A DNA stretch of 28,600 bases from Actinomycetota bacterium (GTDB taxonomy: Bacteria; Actinomycetota; Acidimicrobiia; Acidimicrobiales; CADCSY01). Position numbers and translations under genes: made by a program. This document shows positions 10,678-17,384 of this stretch, one piece after another (position 1 is the first letter of the stretch; each line of letters opens with the position of its first letter). The notes under the pieces are model-generated. The model did no database searches. It had not been told where the DNA came from and worked only from the letters and a program-made list of their open reading frames with translations. The stretch covers positions 1 through 28,600 of the forward strand of contig JAHWJR010000002.1 of NCBI GenBank assembly GCA_019348335.1, written 5' to 3'.

Positions 10678-11802
10678 TCAGGAGACCCGGACGGGCATGA
10701 GCAGGTAGAGGTAGTCGCCCCGCTCGACGGAGCGGACCACCGCCGGCTTGAGGGCGTCGGTCGTCTCCAGCGAGACCTCGTCACCCTCCACCGCCTCGAC
10801 CCCGTCGGCGAGGTACTCGGGGTTGAAGGCGATCACCATCTCGGCGCCCTCGTACTTGGCGTCGATGCCCTCCTCCGCCTGGCCCACGTCCTGGGTCACC
10901 GCGCTGAGCTCCACCCCGTCGGGGCCGAGGCTGAGCCGGACCGGTGTCGCCTCCCGGGCCAGCAGCTTGACCCGGCGCAGGGCGTCGAGCAGCGGTTCGC
11001 GCCCCACCGTGAGGCGGTTGGCCGACGACTCGGGGATGAGCTGGCGGTAGTTGGGGAACTGGCCCTCGATCAGGCGGGTCGTCAACCGGGTACCCGTGCC
11101 CGACCCGCCGCCGGCGGCGAACTCGCCGGCCTCGAAGGTGGCGTCGCGCTCCCCCAGCCGCAGGGACACCTCGCCGGCGTCGCCGAGAAGCCGGGCCAGC
11201 TCACCGAGCGCTCGCGACGGCACGAGGACCGACTGGCCCTCGGCCAGCACCGACACGCCAGAGAGGTCCCGCACCGCCAGGCGGTACGAGTCGGTGGCGA
11301 CCAGTCGCAGACCGTCGGCCTCGGCGGTCATGTACACGCCGGTCAGGATGGGACGGGCGTCGTCGTGGCTGGCGGCCGGCACCACCTGGCGGAGGGCCTC
11401 GACCAAGGCGCCGGCGTCGAGGGTGACCTCGTCGGCCGGGGCGTCGGCCACCCGCGGGAAGTCGTCGGCCGGCAGCAGGCGCACGCCGAAGTGGGACCGC
11501 CCCGAGGCGATGCGGGCCTCGGACTCGCCGACCTCCACGTGCACGGCTCCGGGCTCGAGGGCCCGGACGATGTCGGCCGCCAGTCGAGCGGGGAGCACCG
11601 CCACCCCGTCGGCCTCCCCCGCCACCGTGACCGACACCTGGATGGTCAGGTCGAGATCGCTCCCGGTGAGGACGAGGGAGTCACCCTTCAGCTCGGCCTT
11701 GACCCCGGAGAGCACCGGCAGGGCACCGCCGCGGGTGGACACGGCGCGCGTTGCGCTGCCCAGAGCCTCGACGAGCACGTCACGTTCGCAGCGGAACTTC
11801 AC
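10678..11802 (-). CDS. dnaN: DNA polymerase III beta subunit (sliding clamp)
   Basis: This 374-residue protein is the ring-forming processivity clamp that tethers DNA polymerase III and many repair enzymes. It has the three-domain clamp length and recognisable segments: MKFRCERDVLVEALGSATRAV at the start, LTGSDLDLTIQVS, a middle GVYMTAEADGLRLVATDSYRLA, and the C-terminal YLYLLMPVRVS that forms part of the partner-binding pocket. The start is GTG at 11802, preceded by AGAGGAAGAG. A short palindrome-rich leader (11816-11836) precedes it, and beyond lies the probable origin. It is followed by recF after 22 bp. Confidence 0.97.
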   Translation of the reverse strand: MKFRCERDVLVEALGSATRAVSTRGGALPVLSGVKAELKGDSLVLTGSDLDLTIQVSVTVAGEADGVAVLPARLAADIVRALEPGAVHVEVGESEARIASGRSHFGVRLLPADDFPRVADAPADEVTLDAGALVEALRQVVPAASHDDARPILTGVYMTAEADGLRLVATDSYRLAVRDLSGVSVLAEGQSVLVPSRALGELARLLGDAGEVSLRLGERDATFEAGEFAAGGGSGTGTRLTTRLIEGQFPNYRQLIPESSANRLTVGREPLLDALRRVKLLAREATPVRLSLGPDGVELSAVTQDVGQAEEGIDAKYEGAEMVIAFNPEYLADGVEAVEGDEVSLETTDALKPAVVRSVERGDYLYLLMPVRVS

Positions 11803-12039
11803 GCCGTCTCTTCCTCTCTCTTAGAGAGATATCTCTGATAATGGCAATAAGGCCTGTGGATTGGGGACAAGTGACCATCGTGGCCGGTCAACGCCATGAC
11901 GGGGATCCCCCCGGTTGTCCCCAGCTTCCCACAGCGCGGGGGTGCCCTGAGCCCGGACCGCGGTGGCGCTGTGGACGCCGGGCCGTCACCCACAGGGTCG
12001 TCCGCCTCGCGTCCCCAGGGCCGTCCCCAACCGGGCAGC
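11803..12039. other. Candidate oriC (dnaA-dnaN intergenic region)
   Basis: The 237-bp dnaA-dnaN gap is the usual site of actinobacterial oriC. It contains two exact TTGTCCCCA 9-mers in opposite orientation (11862-11870 minus, 11915-11923 plus), each one base from the TTGTCCACA DnaA box. It also holds looser sites ending in CCACA, CCCACA or CCCCA at 11855-11863, 11925-11933, 11970-11978, 11986-11994, 12009-12017 and 12021-12029. The dnaN end (11821-11850) is locally AT-rich in a very GC-rich context and includes the palindrome AGAGATATCTCT (11825-11836), a plausible unwinding element. The boxes are degenerate and the region is short, so this is a candidate only. Confidence 0.65.
11816..11828 (-). 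promoter_or_regulatory. Small hairpin overlapping the dnaN leader
   Basis: CTCTC and GAGAG can pair around a three-base loop, immediately upstream of the dnaN ribosome binding region. It abuts the AGAGATATCTCT palindrome at 11825-11836. It could affect dnaN translation or be part of the AT-rich unwinding element; nothing decides between these. Confidence 0.3.
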
Positions 12040-13494
12040 TCACGGGCGCTGCCGCGTGCCGCGAATGGTCTGCATGAGCTCGGTGACCTGGTCGTAGATC
12101 TGGCGCCGCTCCTTCATGAGGGCGGCGATCTTCTCCACGGCGTGGATGACCGTGGTGTGGTCCCGCCCGCCGTAGGCCCGGGCGATCGACGGATAGCTCA
12201 GGTCGGTGAGCTCGCGGCACACGTACATGCCGACCTGGCGTGCCGTGACCAGCGGGCGACGCCGGCTCCGGCCGCACAGGTCCTCGACGCTGAAGCCGAA
12301 CATCGACGAGGTGGCCTCGAGGATCAGCTCGGCGGTGATGGGCCGGGGGCGGACGTCGTGGAGGATGTCGCCCAGGATCTCCTGCGCCAGTTCCGGGTTC
12401 AGGGGCTCTTTGTTGAGGCTGGCGTAGGCCGACACCCGGATGAGGGCGCCCTCGAGCTCGCGGATGTTGTTGGTGATGTGGTTGGCGATGAACTCGAGCA
12501 CGTCGTCCGGCACGTGAGTCGTGTCCGGCTCGGCCTTCTTGCGCAGGATGGCGAGGCGGGTCTCGAGGTCGGGCGGCTGGATGTCGGTGATCAGCCCCCA
12601 CTCGAAGCGACTGCGGAGCCGGTCCTCGAGCGTGGCGATCGAGCGGGGGGGCCGGTCGGAGCTGATGACGATCTGACGGTTGGCGCCGTGCAGCTGGTTG
12701 AAGGTGTGGAAGAACTCTTCCTGGAGGCCCTCCTTGCCTTCCATGAACTGGATGTCGTCGATCAACAACACGTCGTTCTCCCGATAGCGGCGCTTGAACG
12801 ACGTCGTCGTGTTGGTGCGGATGGCGTCGACGAAGTCGTTCATGAACGCCTCGCATGACACGTAGCGCACGCCGTAGGCGGGATAGTTCTGGTGGACGTA
12901 GTGGGCGATGGCGTGCAACAGGTGGGTCTTGCCCAGGCCGGCCACGCCGTAGATGAACAACGGGTTGTACGACCTCGCCGGCGTCTCCGCCACCGCCAGT
13001 GCCGCGGCCTGGGCGAAGCGGTTCGACGCCCCGGTGACGAAGGCATCGAAGGTGTAGCGGGGGTTCAGGGACACGGGGGACCGGCTCTCGGGGGCACTCG
13101 GTCGTCGTCGGGAGCCGTCGAGGTCGAGCTGACCGGGGGCCAGCGCCGCCGGCGCCGGGTCGGCGTCGGGTTCGGAGGAGGCGTCGGCCTCTGCCGCATC
13201 GGGACGGATCTCGAAGCGGACCCGGACGTCGCCCCGGCCGGCGTCGTCGAGGGCCCGGGCGATGTACGGCGACCACCGTCCCTCGAGGCGCTCGCGTACG
13301 AGCGAGCTCGGCACGGCGACGAGGAGGCTGGTGTCGTCGAGCGACAGGGCGGCCGTGGGCTGGAAGCAGCTGCTCCACGCCGACTCCGGTACCTCCGTGC
13401 GCACCGTGGCGAGGCAGGTCCTCCACAACCGTTCGGCCTCACCTACCAGCGTGCTCGCCTCCCACCTGCACCCACCGTCCACAAGAACATCCAC
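12040..13494 (-). CDS. dnaA: Chromosomal replication initiator protein DnaA
   Basis: This protein of up to 484 residues binds DnaA boxes and opens oriC. Domain I lies at about 20-95, an acidic, Pro/Ala-rich linker at 98-140, and the AAA+ domain at about 145-370 with Walker A GVAGLGKTHLLHA (183-195), Walker B VLLIDDIQF (242-250) and sensor 1 IVISSD. The C-terminal domain IV ends in GGRDHTTV (442-449), the DnaA-box-binding signature. Length is normal for GC-rich bacteria. The start is uncertain: GTG at 13494 gives the longest protein but has no ribosome binding site and lies inside a DnaA-box cluster; GTG at 13482 or TTG at 13428 are alternatives. It diverges from rpmH across 329 bp. Confidence 0.96.
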   Translation of the reverse strand: MDVLVDGGCRWEASTLVGEAERLWRTCLATVRTEVPESAWSSCFQPTAALSLDDTSLLVAVPSSLVRERLEGRWSPYIARALDDAGRGDVRVRFEIRPDAAEADASSEPDADPAPAALAPGQLDLDGSRRRPSAPESRSPVSLNPRYTFDAFVTGASNRFAQAAALAVAETPARSYNPLFIYGVAGLGKTHLLHAIAHYVHQNYPAYGVRYVSCEAFMNDFVDAIRTNTTTSFKRRYRENDVLLIDDIQFMEGKEGLQEEFFHTFNQLHGANRQIVISSDRPPRSIATLEDRLRSRFEWGLITDIQPPDLETRLAILRKKAEPDTTHVPDDVLEFIANHITNNIRELEGALIRVSAYASLNKEPLNPELAQEILGDILHDVRPRPITAELILEATSSMFGFSVEDLCGRSRRRPLVTARQVGMYVCRELTDLSYPSIARAYGGRDHTTVIHAVEKIAALMKERRQIYDQVTELMQTIRGTRQRP

Positions 13495-13507
13495 ATACTG
13501 TGGACAA
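13475..13507. promoter_or_regulatory. Cluster of three DnaA boxes at the dnaA start
   Basis: CCGTCCACA (13475-13483) and ACATCCACA (13487-13495) on the plus strand are followed by TGTGGACAA (13499-13507), the exact complement of the actinobacterial consensus TTGTCCACA. All three lie within 33 bp covering the annotated dnaA start. This suggests DnaA autoregulation, or that this side also contributes to the origin. Confidence 0.6.
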
Positions 13508-13823
13508 CGCCGGACCCGCCTGGCACCGGGAGACTCTGGGCCAACCTGCGATCAGCCACGGCGTCCGACCCGGTCGCGGGAGACCTTGCCGGAGGAACGA
13601 CGACGGGACCGTAGCATCCGGCTCTGGTTGTCGCGCAAGGCCCGCGAGGCTCTTTTGGGGCAACTGAGCGTGCTGTTGCCCGGCGGAGGGGAGCCACCCT
13701 GTTGTCGCCTTCCCGGGGCAGCCTCTAGCCTGCGAAGCGACGCTGGTCGCTGTGGGCGCGGCGTCACTGAGCTGCTGTCGCGATCTCTCGAGAGGTTGCG
13801 GGCGCTCCCGAGGAGGGACGATC
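13508..13823. promoter_or_regulatory. dnaA-rpmH divergent intergenic region
   Basis: This region of just over 300 bp should carry the promoters of dnaA (leftward) and rpmH (rightward). A minus-strand TACGGT at 13608-13613 with TTGCGC at 13633-13638 (19-bp spacer) is a weak dnaA promoter candidate. The rpmH leader includes the palindrome CTCTCGAGAG at 13785-13794. Apart from the boxes at its left edge I see no additional strong DnaA-box cluster and no gene. Confidence 0.45.
13702..13731 (+). promoter_or_regulatory. Candidate promoter of rpmH-rnpA-yidD-yidC
   Basis: TTGTCG at 13702-13707 and TAGCCT at 13726-13731 are separated by 18 bp. This is a good actinobacterial sigma-70-type arrangement, with transcription starting near 13738 and leaving an untranslated leader of about 85 bases before rpmH. 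Confidence 0.5.
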
Positions 13824-13958
13824 GTGAAGCGCACCTACCAGCCCAACACCCGCAAGCGGGCCAAGAACCACGGGTTTCGGCACCGGATGTCGACCCGCGC
13901 CGGGCGGGCCATCGTGAAAGCCCGCCGGCGCAAGGGCCGCCGCGCCCTGTCCGCTTGA
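13824..13958 (+). CDS. rpmH: 50S ribosomal protein L34
   Basis: This 44-residue basic protein is L34 of the large ribosomal subunit. It has the diagnostic start KRTYQPNTRKRAKNHGFRHRM and the STRAGRAIVKARRRKGR core, with the usual length. The start is GTG at 13824, set by the strong AGGAGGG at 13811-13817. It is first in the rightward operon that diverges from dnaA, the ancestral arrangement in most bacteria. Its stop overlaps the proposed TTG start of rnpA. Confidence 0.98.
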   Translation: MKRTYQPNTRKRAKNHGFRHRMSTRAGRAIVKARRRKGRRALSA

Positions 13959-14356
13959 TCGCCGCCGCCACGTCTGCCACGGCAGCGTCGTGGTGGGCTT
14001 CGGAACCCTCGGCAGCGGCTCCGCGGCCGGCGCCACCGGGACGGATCCGCGACCGGGCCACGTTCGCCGAGCTCCGCCGGCGGGGCCGCCGGACGCGGGC
14101 GGGTGTGCTGACGCTCACCTGGGTCCCCGGCGAGCCTCCGGCCCGTGTGGCCTACGCGGTCAGCCGGGCAGTGGGCTCAGCGGTGGAACGCAACCGGGTG
14201 CGGCGGCGCCTTCGGGCGCTGGTCGCCGAGGCCGCCGCCCAATTGCGCCCCGGGGCGTACCTGGTCGGCACCGCCCCCCGTGCCGCCCGGTCGAGCTACC
14301 AGGGCCTGCGTGACGACTTGAGGCGGGCCCTGGCCCAGTTGGGACACGGCGAGTGA
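13955..14356 (+). CDS. rnpA: Ribonuclease P protein component
   Basis: This protein of about 133 residues assists the RNase P RNA in maturing tRNA 5' ends. The family signature is clear: DRATFAELRRRGRR near residue 33, VAYAVSRAVGSAVERNRVRRRLRALV with the conserved RNRVRRRLR helix, and a C-terminal YQGLRDDLRRAL. The reading frame has no ATG or GTG between the rpmH stop and the RnpA core. The likely start is therefore TTG at 13955, whose last two bases are the first two of the rpmH TGA (TTGA overlap), implying coupled translation. This leaves a 30-residue Ala-rich N-terminal extension of unknown role. Its stop overlaps the yidD start by four bases. Confidence 0.92.
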   Translation: MIAAATSATAASWWASEPSAAAPRPAPPGRIRDRATFAELRRRGRRTRAGVLTLTWVPGEPPARVAYAVSRAVGSAVERNRVRRRLRALVAEAAAQLRPGAYLVGTAPRAARSSYQGLRDDLRRALAQLGHGE

Positions 14357-14583
14357 GCCTTCCCGCTCGGGCCCTACGGGCGTTGTTCCGCTCCTGGCAG
14401 CTGCTGCGCGCCGGGCGGCCGTCGCCGTGCCGGTTCGAGCCCACCTGTTCGGCCTACGGGATCCTCGCCGTCGAGCGTTTCGGCGCTGTGCGTGGCGGAG
14501 TGCTCACGCTGCGTCGCATCGGTCGGTGCCATCCCTGGGGCGGCGTCGGCCTCGACCCCGTGCCCGAGCGGGCGGAGGCGTAG
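14353..14583 (+). CDS. yidD: Membrane protein insertion efficiency factor YidD
   Basis: This 76-residue protein is YidD, a small membrane-associated factor that aids YidC-dependent insertion. Conserved features are a membrane-contacting N-terminus (LPARALRALFRSWQLL), the cysteine-containing PCRFEPTCSAYGILAVERFGAV, and CHPWGGVGLDPVP, with all three family cysteines present. The start is GTG at 14353, overlapping the rnpA stop (GTGA). yidC begins on the base after its stop codon, so the three genes are tightly coupled. Confidence 0.96.
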   Translation: MSLPARALRALFRSWQLLRAGRPSPCRFEPTCSAYGILAVERFGAVRGGVLTLRRIGRCHPWGGVGLDPVPERAEA

Positions 14584-15675
14584 ATGTTCGACTTCCTCGC
14601 CGGCGTGCTCGCCGAGCTCTACAAGATCTGGCCCTCCTTCGGCGGGGCCATCATCTTGTTCACCACGCTGGTCATGCTCGTGCTCAGCCCCCTTTCGATC
14701 AAGAGCACGCGGTCCATGATCGCCATGCAACGGGTGGGCCCGGAGGTCAAGAAGCTCCAGGCCAAGCACAAGGGCGACCGCGAGGCGCTCAACAAAGAGA
14801 TGATGGCGTTCTACCAAGAGAACAACATCAACCCGTTCAGCTCGTGCCTGCCGATGCTGCTCCAGATCCCGGTGTTCATCGTGCTCTACCAGGTGCTCAT
14901 CGGGCTCACCCGGCGCTCGGCGGGCCCGGGGTCGAACTTCAACCCGAAGTACCTCGAGGGCGAGGACACGCCGCTGGCCGTGGCCCTGCGGGCCACCAAC
15001 GAGATGGTCTCGTTCGGGATGGACCTTTCCCAGAGCGCCTGGGCCACGGTGCAGGGCGCTCGACTGACGGCGGCCATCCCCTACGTGGTGCTCGTGGTCC
15101 TGGTGGTGCTCACCGCCGTGGTCCAGCAGCGCCAGATCCAGGGGCGCAACCCCTCGGCCACCGCCAATCCGCAACAGCAGATGATCGCCAAGGTGATGCC
15201 GTTCATCTTCGTGCCCATCTCGGTGTCCCTGCCGGCGGGCGTGGTGATCTACTTCGTGGTCTCCAACGTGGTCCGCATCGGCCAGCAGGCGCTGGTCACC
15301 CGCATGGACTTCCGCAAGGTGCCGGGCGAGGAGGACGCCGGCGACAAGAAGACCGATAAGAAGACCAAGGCAACGCCGGCGGCGCCGCCCAAGGGCGAGA
15401 TCACCAGGGGCAACGGCAAGGTGCCCAAGGGCGCCGGCAACGCCAAGCACGCGAACGCCAAGCAAGCGAACGCCAAGGGCGGCGCGGCCAAGAAGGCCGG
15501 CGCCAAGGGTGGCAACGCCAGGGGCGCCAACGGGAAGGGCGCCAACGCGAAGGGCGCCAACGCGAAGAAGGCCGACGGTAAGGGAGTCAACGGCAGCCGT
15601 CCCAACGGCCAGAACGCCAAGCCGCCCACTCCCGTCGCTCCTCGGCCTCGAAAACGCAAGAAGAAGAGGAGATGA
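14584..15675 (+). CDS. yidC: Membrane protein insertase YidC
   Basis: This 363-residue Oxa1/YidC insertase integrates membrane proteins alone or with SecYEG. Helices lie at about 20-38, 90-108, 164-182 and 203-230, with the cytosolic coiled hairpin MIAMQRVGPEVKKLQAKHKGD between the first two. There is no large periplasmic domain, as expected for Gram-positive-type YidC. From residue 248 a disordered, Lys-rich tail of about 115 residues runs to the end, with repeated NAK and GANAKG units and a terminal RKRKKKRR; such tails bind ribosomes in related proteins. The groove arginine expected in the first helix appears to be Met31 (VMLVLSPL). ATG at 14584 follows the yidD stop directly. Confidence 0.96.
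   Translation: MFDFLAGVLAELYKIWPSFGGAIILFTTLVMLVLSPLSIKSTRSMIAMQRVGPEVKKLQAKHKGDREALNKEMMAFYQENNINPFSSCLPMLLQIPVFIVLYQVLIGLTRRSAGPGSNFNPKYLEGEDTPLAVALRATNEMVSFGMDLSQSAWATVQGARLTAAIPYVVLVVLVVLTAVVQQRQIQGRNPSATANPQQQMIAKVMPFIFVPISVSLPAGVVIYFVVSNVVRIGQQALVTRMDFRKVPGEEDAGDKKTDKKTKATPAAPPKGEITRGNGKVPKGAGNAKHANAKQANAKGGAAKKAGAKGGNARGANGKGANAKGANAKKADGKGVNGSRPNGQNAKPPTPVAPRPRKRKKKRR
15478..15570 (+). repeat. Short in-frame repeats encoding NAK/GANAK units in YidC
   Basis: The yidC 3' region contains repeated AACGCCAAG/AACGCGAAG blocks and an exact tandem copy of GGGCGCCAACGCGAA around 15538-15567. They encode NAK and GANAK repeats. Slipped-strand expansion or contraction would keep the frame, since each unit is a multiple of three. 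Confidence 0.7.
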
Positions 15676-15678
15676 CAC

Positions 15679-16500
15679 GTGGAGTGGGTGGAGACAACGG
15701 GCCGTACGGTCGAAGAGGCCAAGGAAGCGGCTCTGGACAAACTCGGGGTCGACAAGGGTGACGCCGAGTTCGAGATCGTCGAGGAGGCGAAGAGCGGCCT
15801 GTTCGGCCGGCTCCGCCAAGAGGCTCGCGTCCGGGCGCGAGTCGAACCGGCACGGCCTCGACCGAAGGCTGAGCGCAAGGACCGCAAGCGTCGTGGGGGC
15901 GGAGGTGAGGACGAGCGGGCCGGCGCCAAGGCGCGTTCGTCCGACGCCTCCGACCGGGAGACGCACAAGAAGGCGATGGCTCCGGCGCCCGCCGCTGCCG
16001 CGCCACCGCGCGGGCCTGAGGAGCCGGTGATGGCGCCGGCTGAGCGGGAGGAGCGGTTGCAGAGCTTCCTCAGCGGCCTGGTGGACGCCTTCGGCCTCGA
16101 GGGGCGCACCGAGGTCGACCACGTCGACGACGAGACGCTGGAAGGCCGAGTGATGGGCGACGGCCTGGGACTGCTCATCGGGCCGCGGGGCCAGACCCTC
16201 GCCGCCGTGCAGGACCTGGCCCGGTCTGCCGTACTGCGGGGAGGCGGTCGGGGGATCCGGCTGCGGGTGGACGTGGGTGGCTACCAGGAGCGCCGGCGGG
16301 AGGCGCTGCAGCGCTTCACCCGTGAGGTCGCCGAGCAGGTCCTGTCGACGGGAACGGCCGTTTCGATGGAGCCCATGCCCCCGCCGGACCGCAAGGTGGT
16401 GCACGACACCGTGAACACCATCGACGGTGTGACCACCCATTCCGAGGGCGAAGAGCCCAAGCGGCGGGTCCTCATCGTGCCCGAGGACGCGGCCACCTAG
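15679..16500 (+). CDS. jag: RNA-binding protein Jag/KhpB
   Basis: This 273-residue protein has the Jag/KhpB/EloR architecture. A Jag_N domain (about 1-50) contains VEEAKEAALDKLGV and KSGLFGR. A long charged linker (55-120) rich in Lys, Arg and Ala follows, then a type II KH domain with GLLIGPRGQTL (164-174), and an R3H domain with DRKVVHD (Arg238, His242) and SEGEEPKRRVLI. It binds RNA and in relatives is linked to cell elongation and division control. The GTG at 15679 is preceded by GAGGAG. It follows yidC by three bases, the conserved yidC-jag pairing. The linker is longer and more basic than usual. Confidence 0.96.
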   Translation: MEWVETTGRTVEEAKEAALDKLGVDKGDAEFEIVEEAKSGLFGRLRQEARVRARVEPARPRPKAERKDRKRRGGGGEDERAGAKARSSDASDRETHKKAMAPAPAAAAPPRGPEEPVMAPAEREERLQSFLSGLVDAFGLEGRTEVDHVDDETLEGRVMGDGLGLLIGPRGQTLAAVQDLARSAVLRGGGRGIRLRVDVGGYQERRREALQRFTREVAEQVLSTGTAVSMEPMPPPDRKVVHDTVNTIDGVTTHSEGEEPKRRVLIVPEDAAT

Positions 16501-16525
16501 CGTTCTGGCACCGAGGCGGGGCCAC

Positions 16526-17188
16526 GTGACCTCCGGCCACCGCCGAGGAGGCCCTGAACCGGTGCTCGACGGGCGCTTGGTCGAGGTTCTGGAGGAAGCC
16601 AAGCGGCTCGGCTTTCTCGGCCCCGGCCCGGTCGCCGACCACATCGTCCACGCCCGGGCCTATGCGGCCGCGGGGAGCGCTGACGACCCGTCCCGCCCGG
16701 CCCTCGACCTGGGCAGCGGCGGTGGCGTGCCCGGACTGGTGTTGGCAGCCGAAGGTGGCGAGCGTCGATGGACCCTGGTCGAGGCCAACCAGCGACGCTG
16801 CACGTTCCTGGTCGAGGCCATCGCCACCCTGGACCTCGAGGCGCGCGTCGAGGTGGTGGGGGGGCGGGCCGAGCAGGTGGGCCGGGAGCCCGGGCACCGC
16901 GGCCGGTACGGCACGGTGGTGGCCCGCGGCTTCGGGCGGCCGGCGGTCACGGCGGAGTGTGCCGCCCCGTTGCTGGCCGGAGGCGGGTTGCTGCTGGTGA
17001 GCGAACCGCCGGAGGGCACCGCCGAGGAGCAGAAGCGTTGGCCGGCGGCGGAACTCGATCGAATGGGACTGGTGCTGAGCGTGATCACCGCCGGCCCGCC
17101 GCGCATCGCCGTGCTCCAACAGGTGAGCGCCTGCCCGGAGCGATTCCCACGGCGGGTCGGCATACCCGCCAAGCGGGCCCTCTGGTAG
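16526..17188 (+). CDS. rsmG: 16S rRNA (guanine-527-N7) methyltransferase RsmG
   Basis: This 220-residue class I methyltransferase modifies G527 of 16S rRNA; loss in other bacteria gives low-level streptomycin resistance. The SAM-binding motif ALDLGSGGGVPGL lies at about 59-71, LVEANQRRCTFL follows the second strand, and GTVVARGFG is the later motif with the RNA-contacting Arg. Length is near the family norm. The start is GTG at 16526 with GAGGCGGGG upstream. It lies between jag and the parS/parAB locus, as in most bacteria. The 3' end is followed within 25 bp by the first parS site. Confidence 0.95.
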   Translation: MTSGHRRGGPEPVLDGRLVEVLEEAKRLGFLGPGPVADHIVHARAYAAAGSADDPSRPALDLGSGGGVPGLVLAAEGGERRWTLVEANQRRCTFLVEAIATLDLEARVEVVGGRAEQVGREPGHRGRYGTVVARGFGRPAVTAECAAPLLAGGGLLLVSEPPEGTAEEQKRWPAAELDRMGLVLSVITAGPPRIAVLQQVSACPERFPRRVGIPAKRALW

Positions 17189-17210
17189 GCCCCCACCCGC
17201 CCCGGTGAGG

Positions 17211-17224
17211 GTTCCACGTGGAAC
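17211..17224. promoter_or_regulatory. parS site 1
   Basis: GTTCCACGTGGAAC is a perfect 14-bp palindrome that matches the ParB-binding parS consensus GTTTCACGTGAAAC with C in place of T at the fourth position and its mirror. It lies 22 bp after the rsmG stop. Confidence 0.85.
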
Positions 17225-17265
17225 CTGGAGAACGGCGCTTGGCCCGGAGCCGGCCGGCCCACCCG

Positions 17266-17279
17266 GTTCCACGTGAAAC
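17266..17279. promoter_or_regulatory. parS site 2
   Basis: GTTCCACGTGAAAC differs from the canonical parS palindrome by one base. It is centred 55 bp from site 1. Confidence 0.87.
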
Positions 17280-17325
17280 GTGGCTCCTCGGGAGTCCGCC
17301 AGGGGCAGCGATGTGGCAACCCCGC

Positions 17326-17339
17326 GTTTCACGTGGAAC
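17326..17339. promoter_or_regulatory. parS site 3
   Basis: GTTTCACGTGGAAC differs from the canonical palindrome by one base, in the half opposite to site 2. It is centred 60 bp from site 2 and 46 bp before the parA start, so ParB bound here could influence parA transcription. Confidence 0.87.
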
Positions 17340-17384
17340 GTAAGGGTCCTTGCCAAATCCGCCCGCACCGGCGAGGATGAAGCT

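Noticed and set aside
15677..15690. CACGTG core near the jag start and at other positions such as 1350 and 12510
   Set aside because: The flanks do not match the parS palindrome; only the three sites before parA do.
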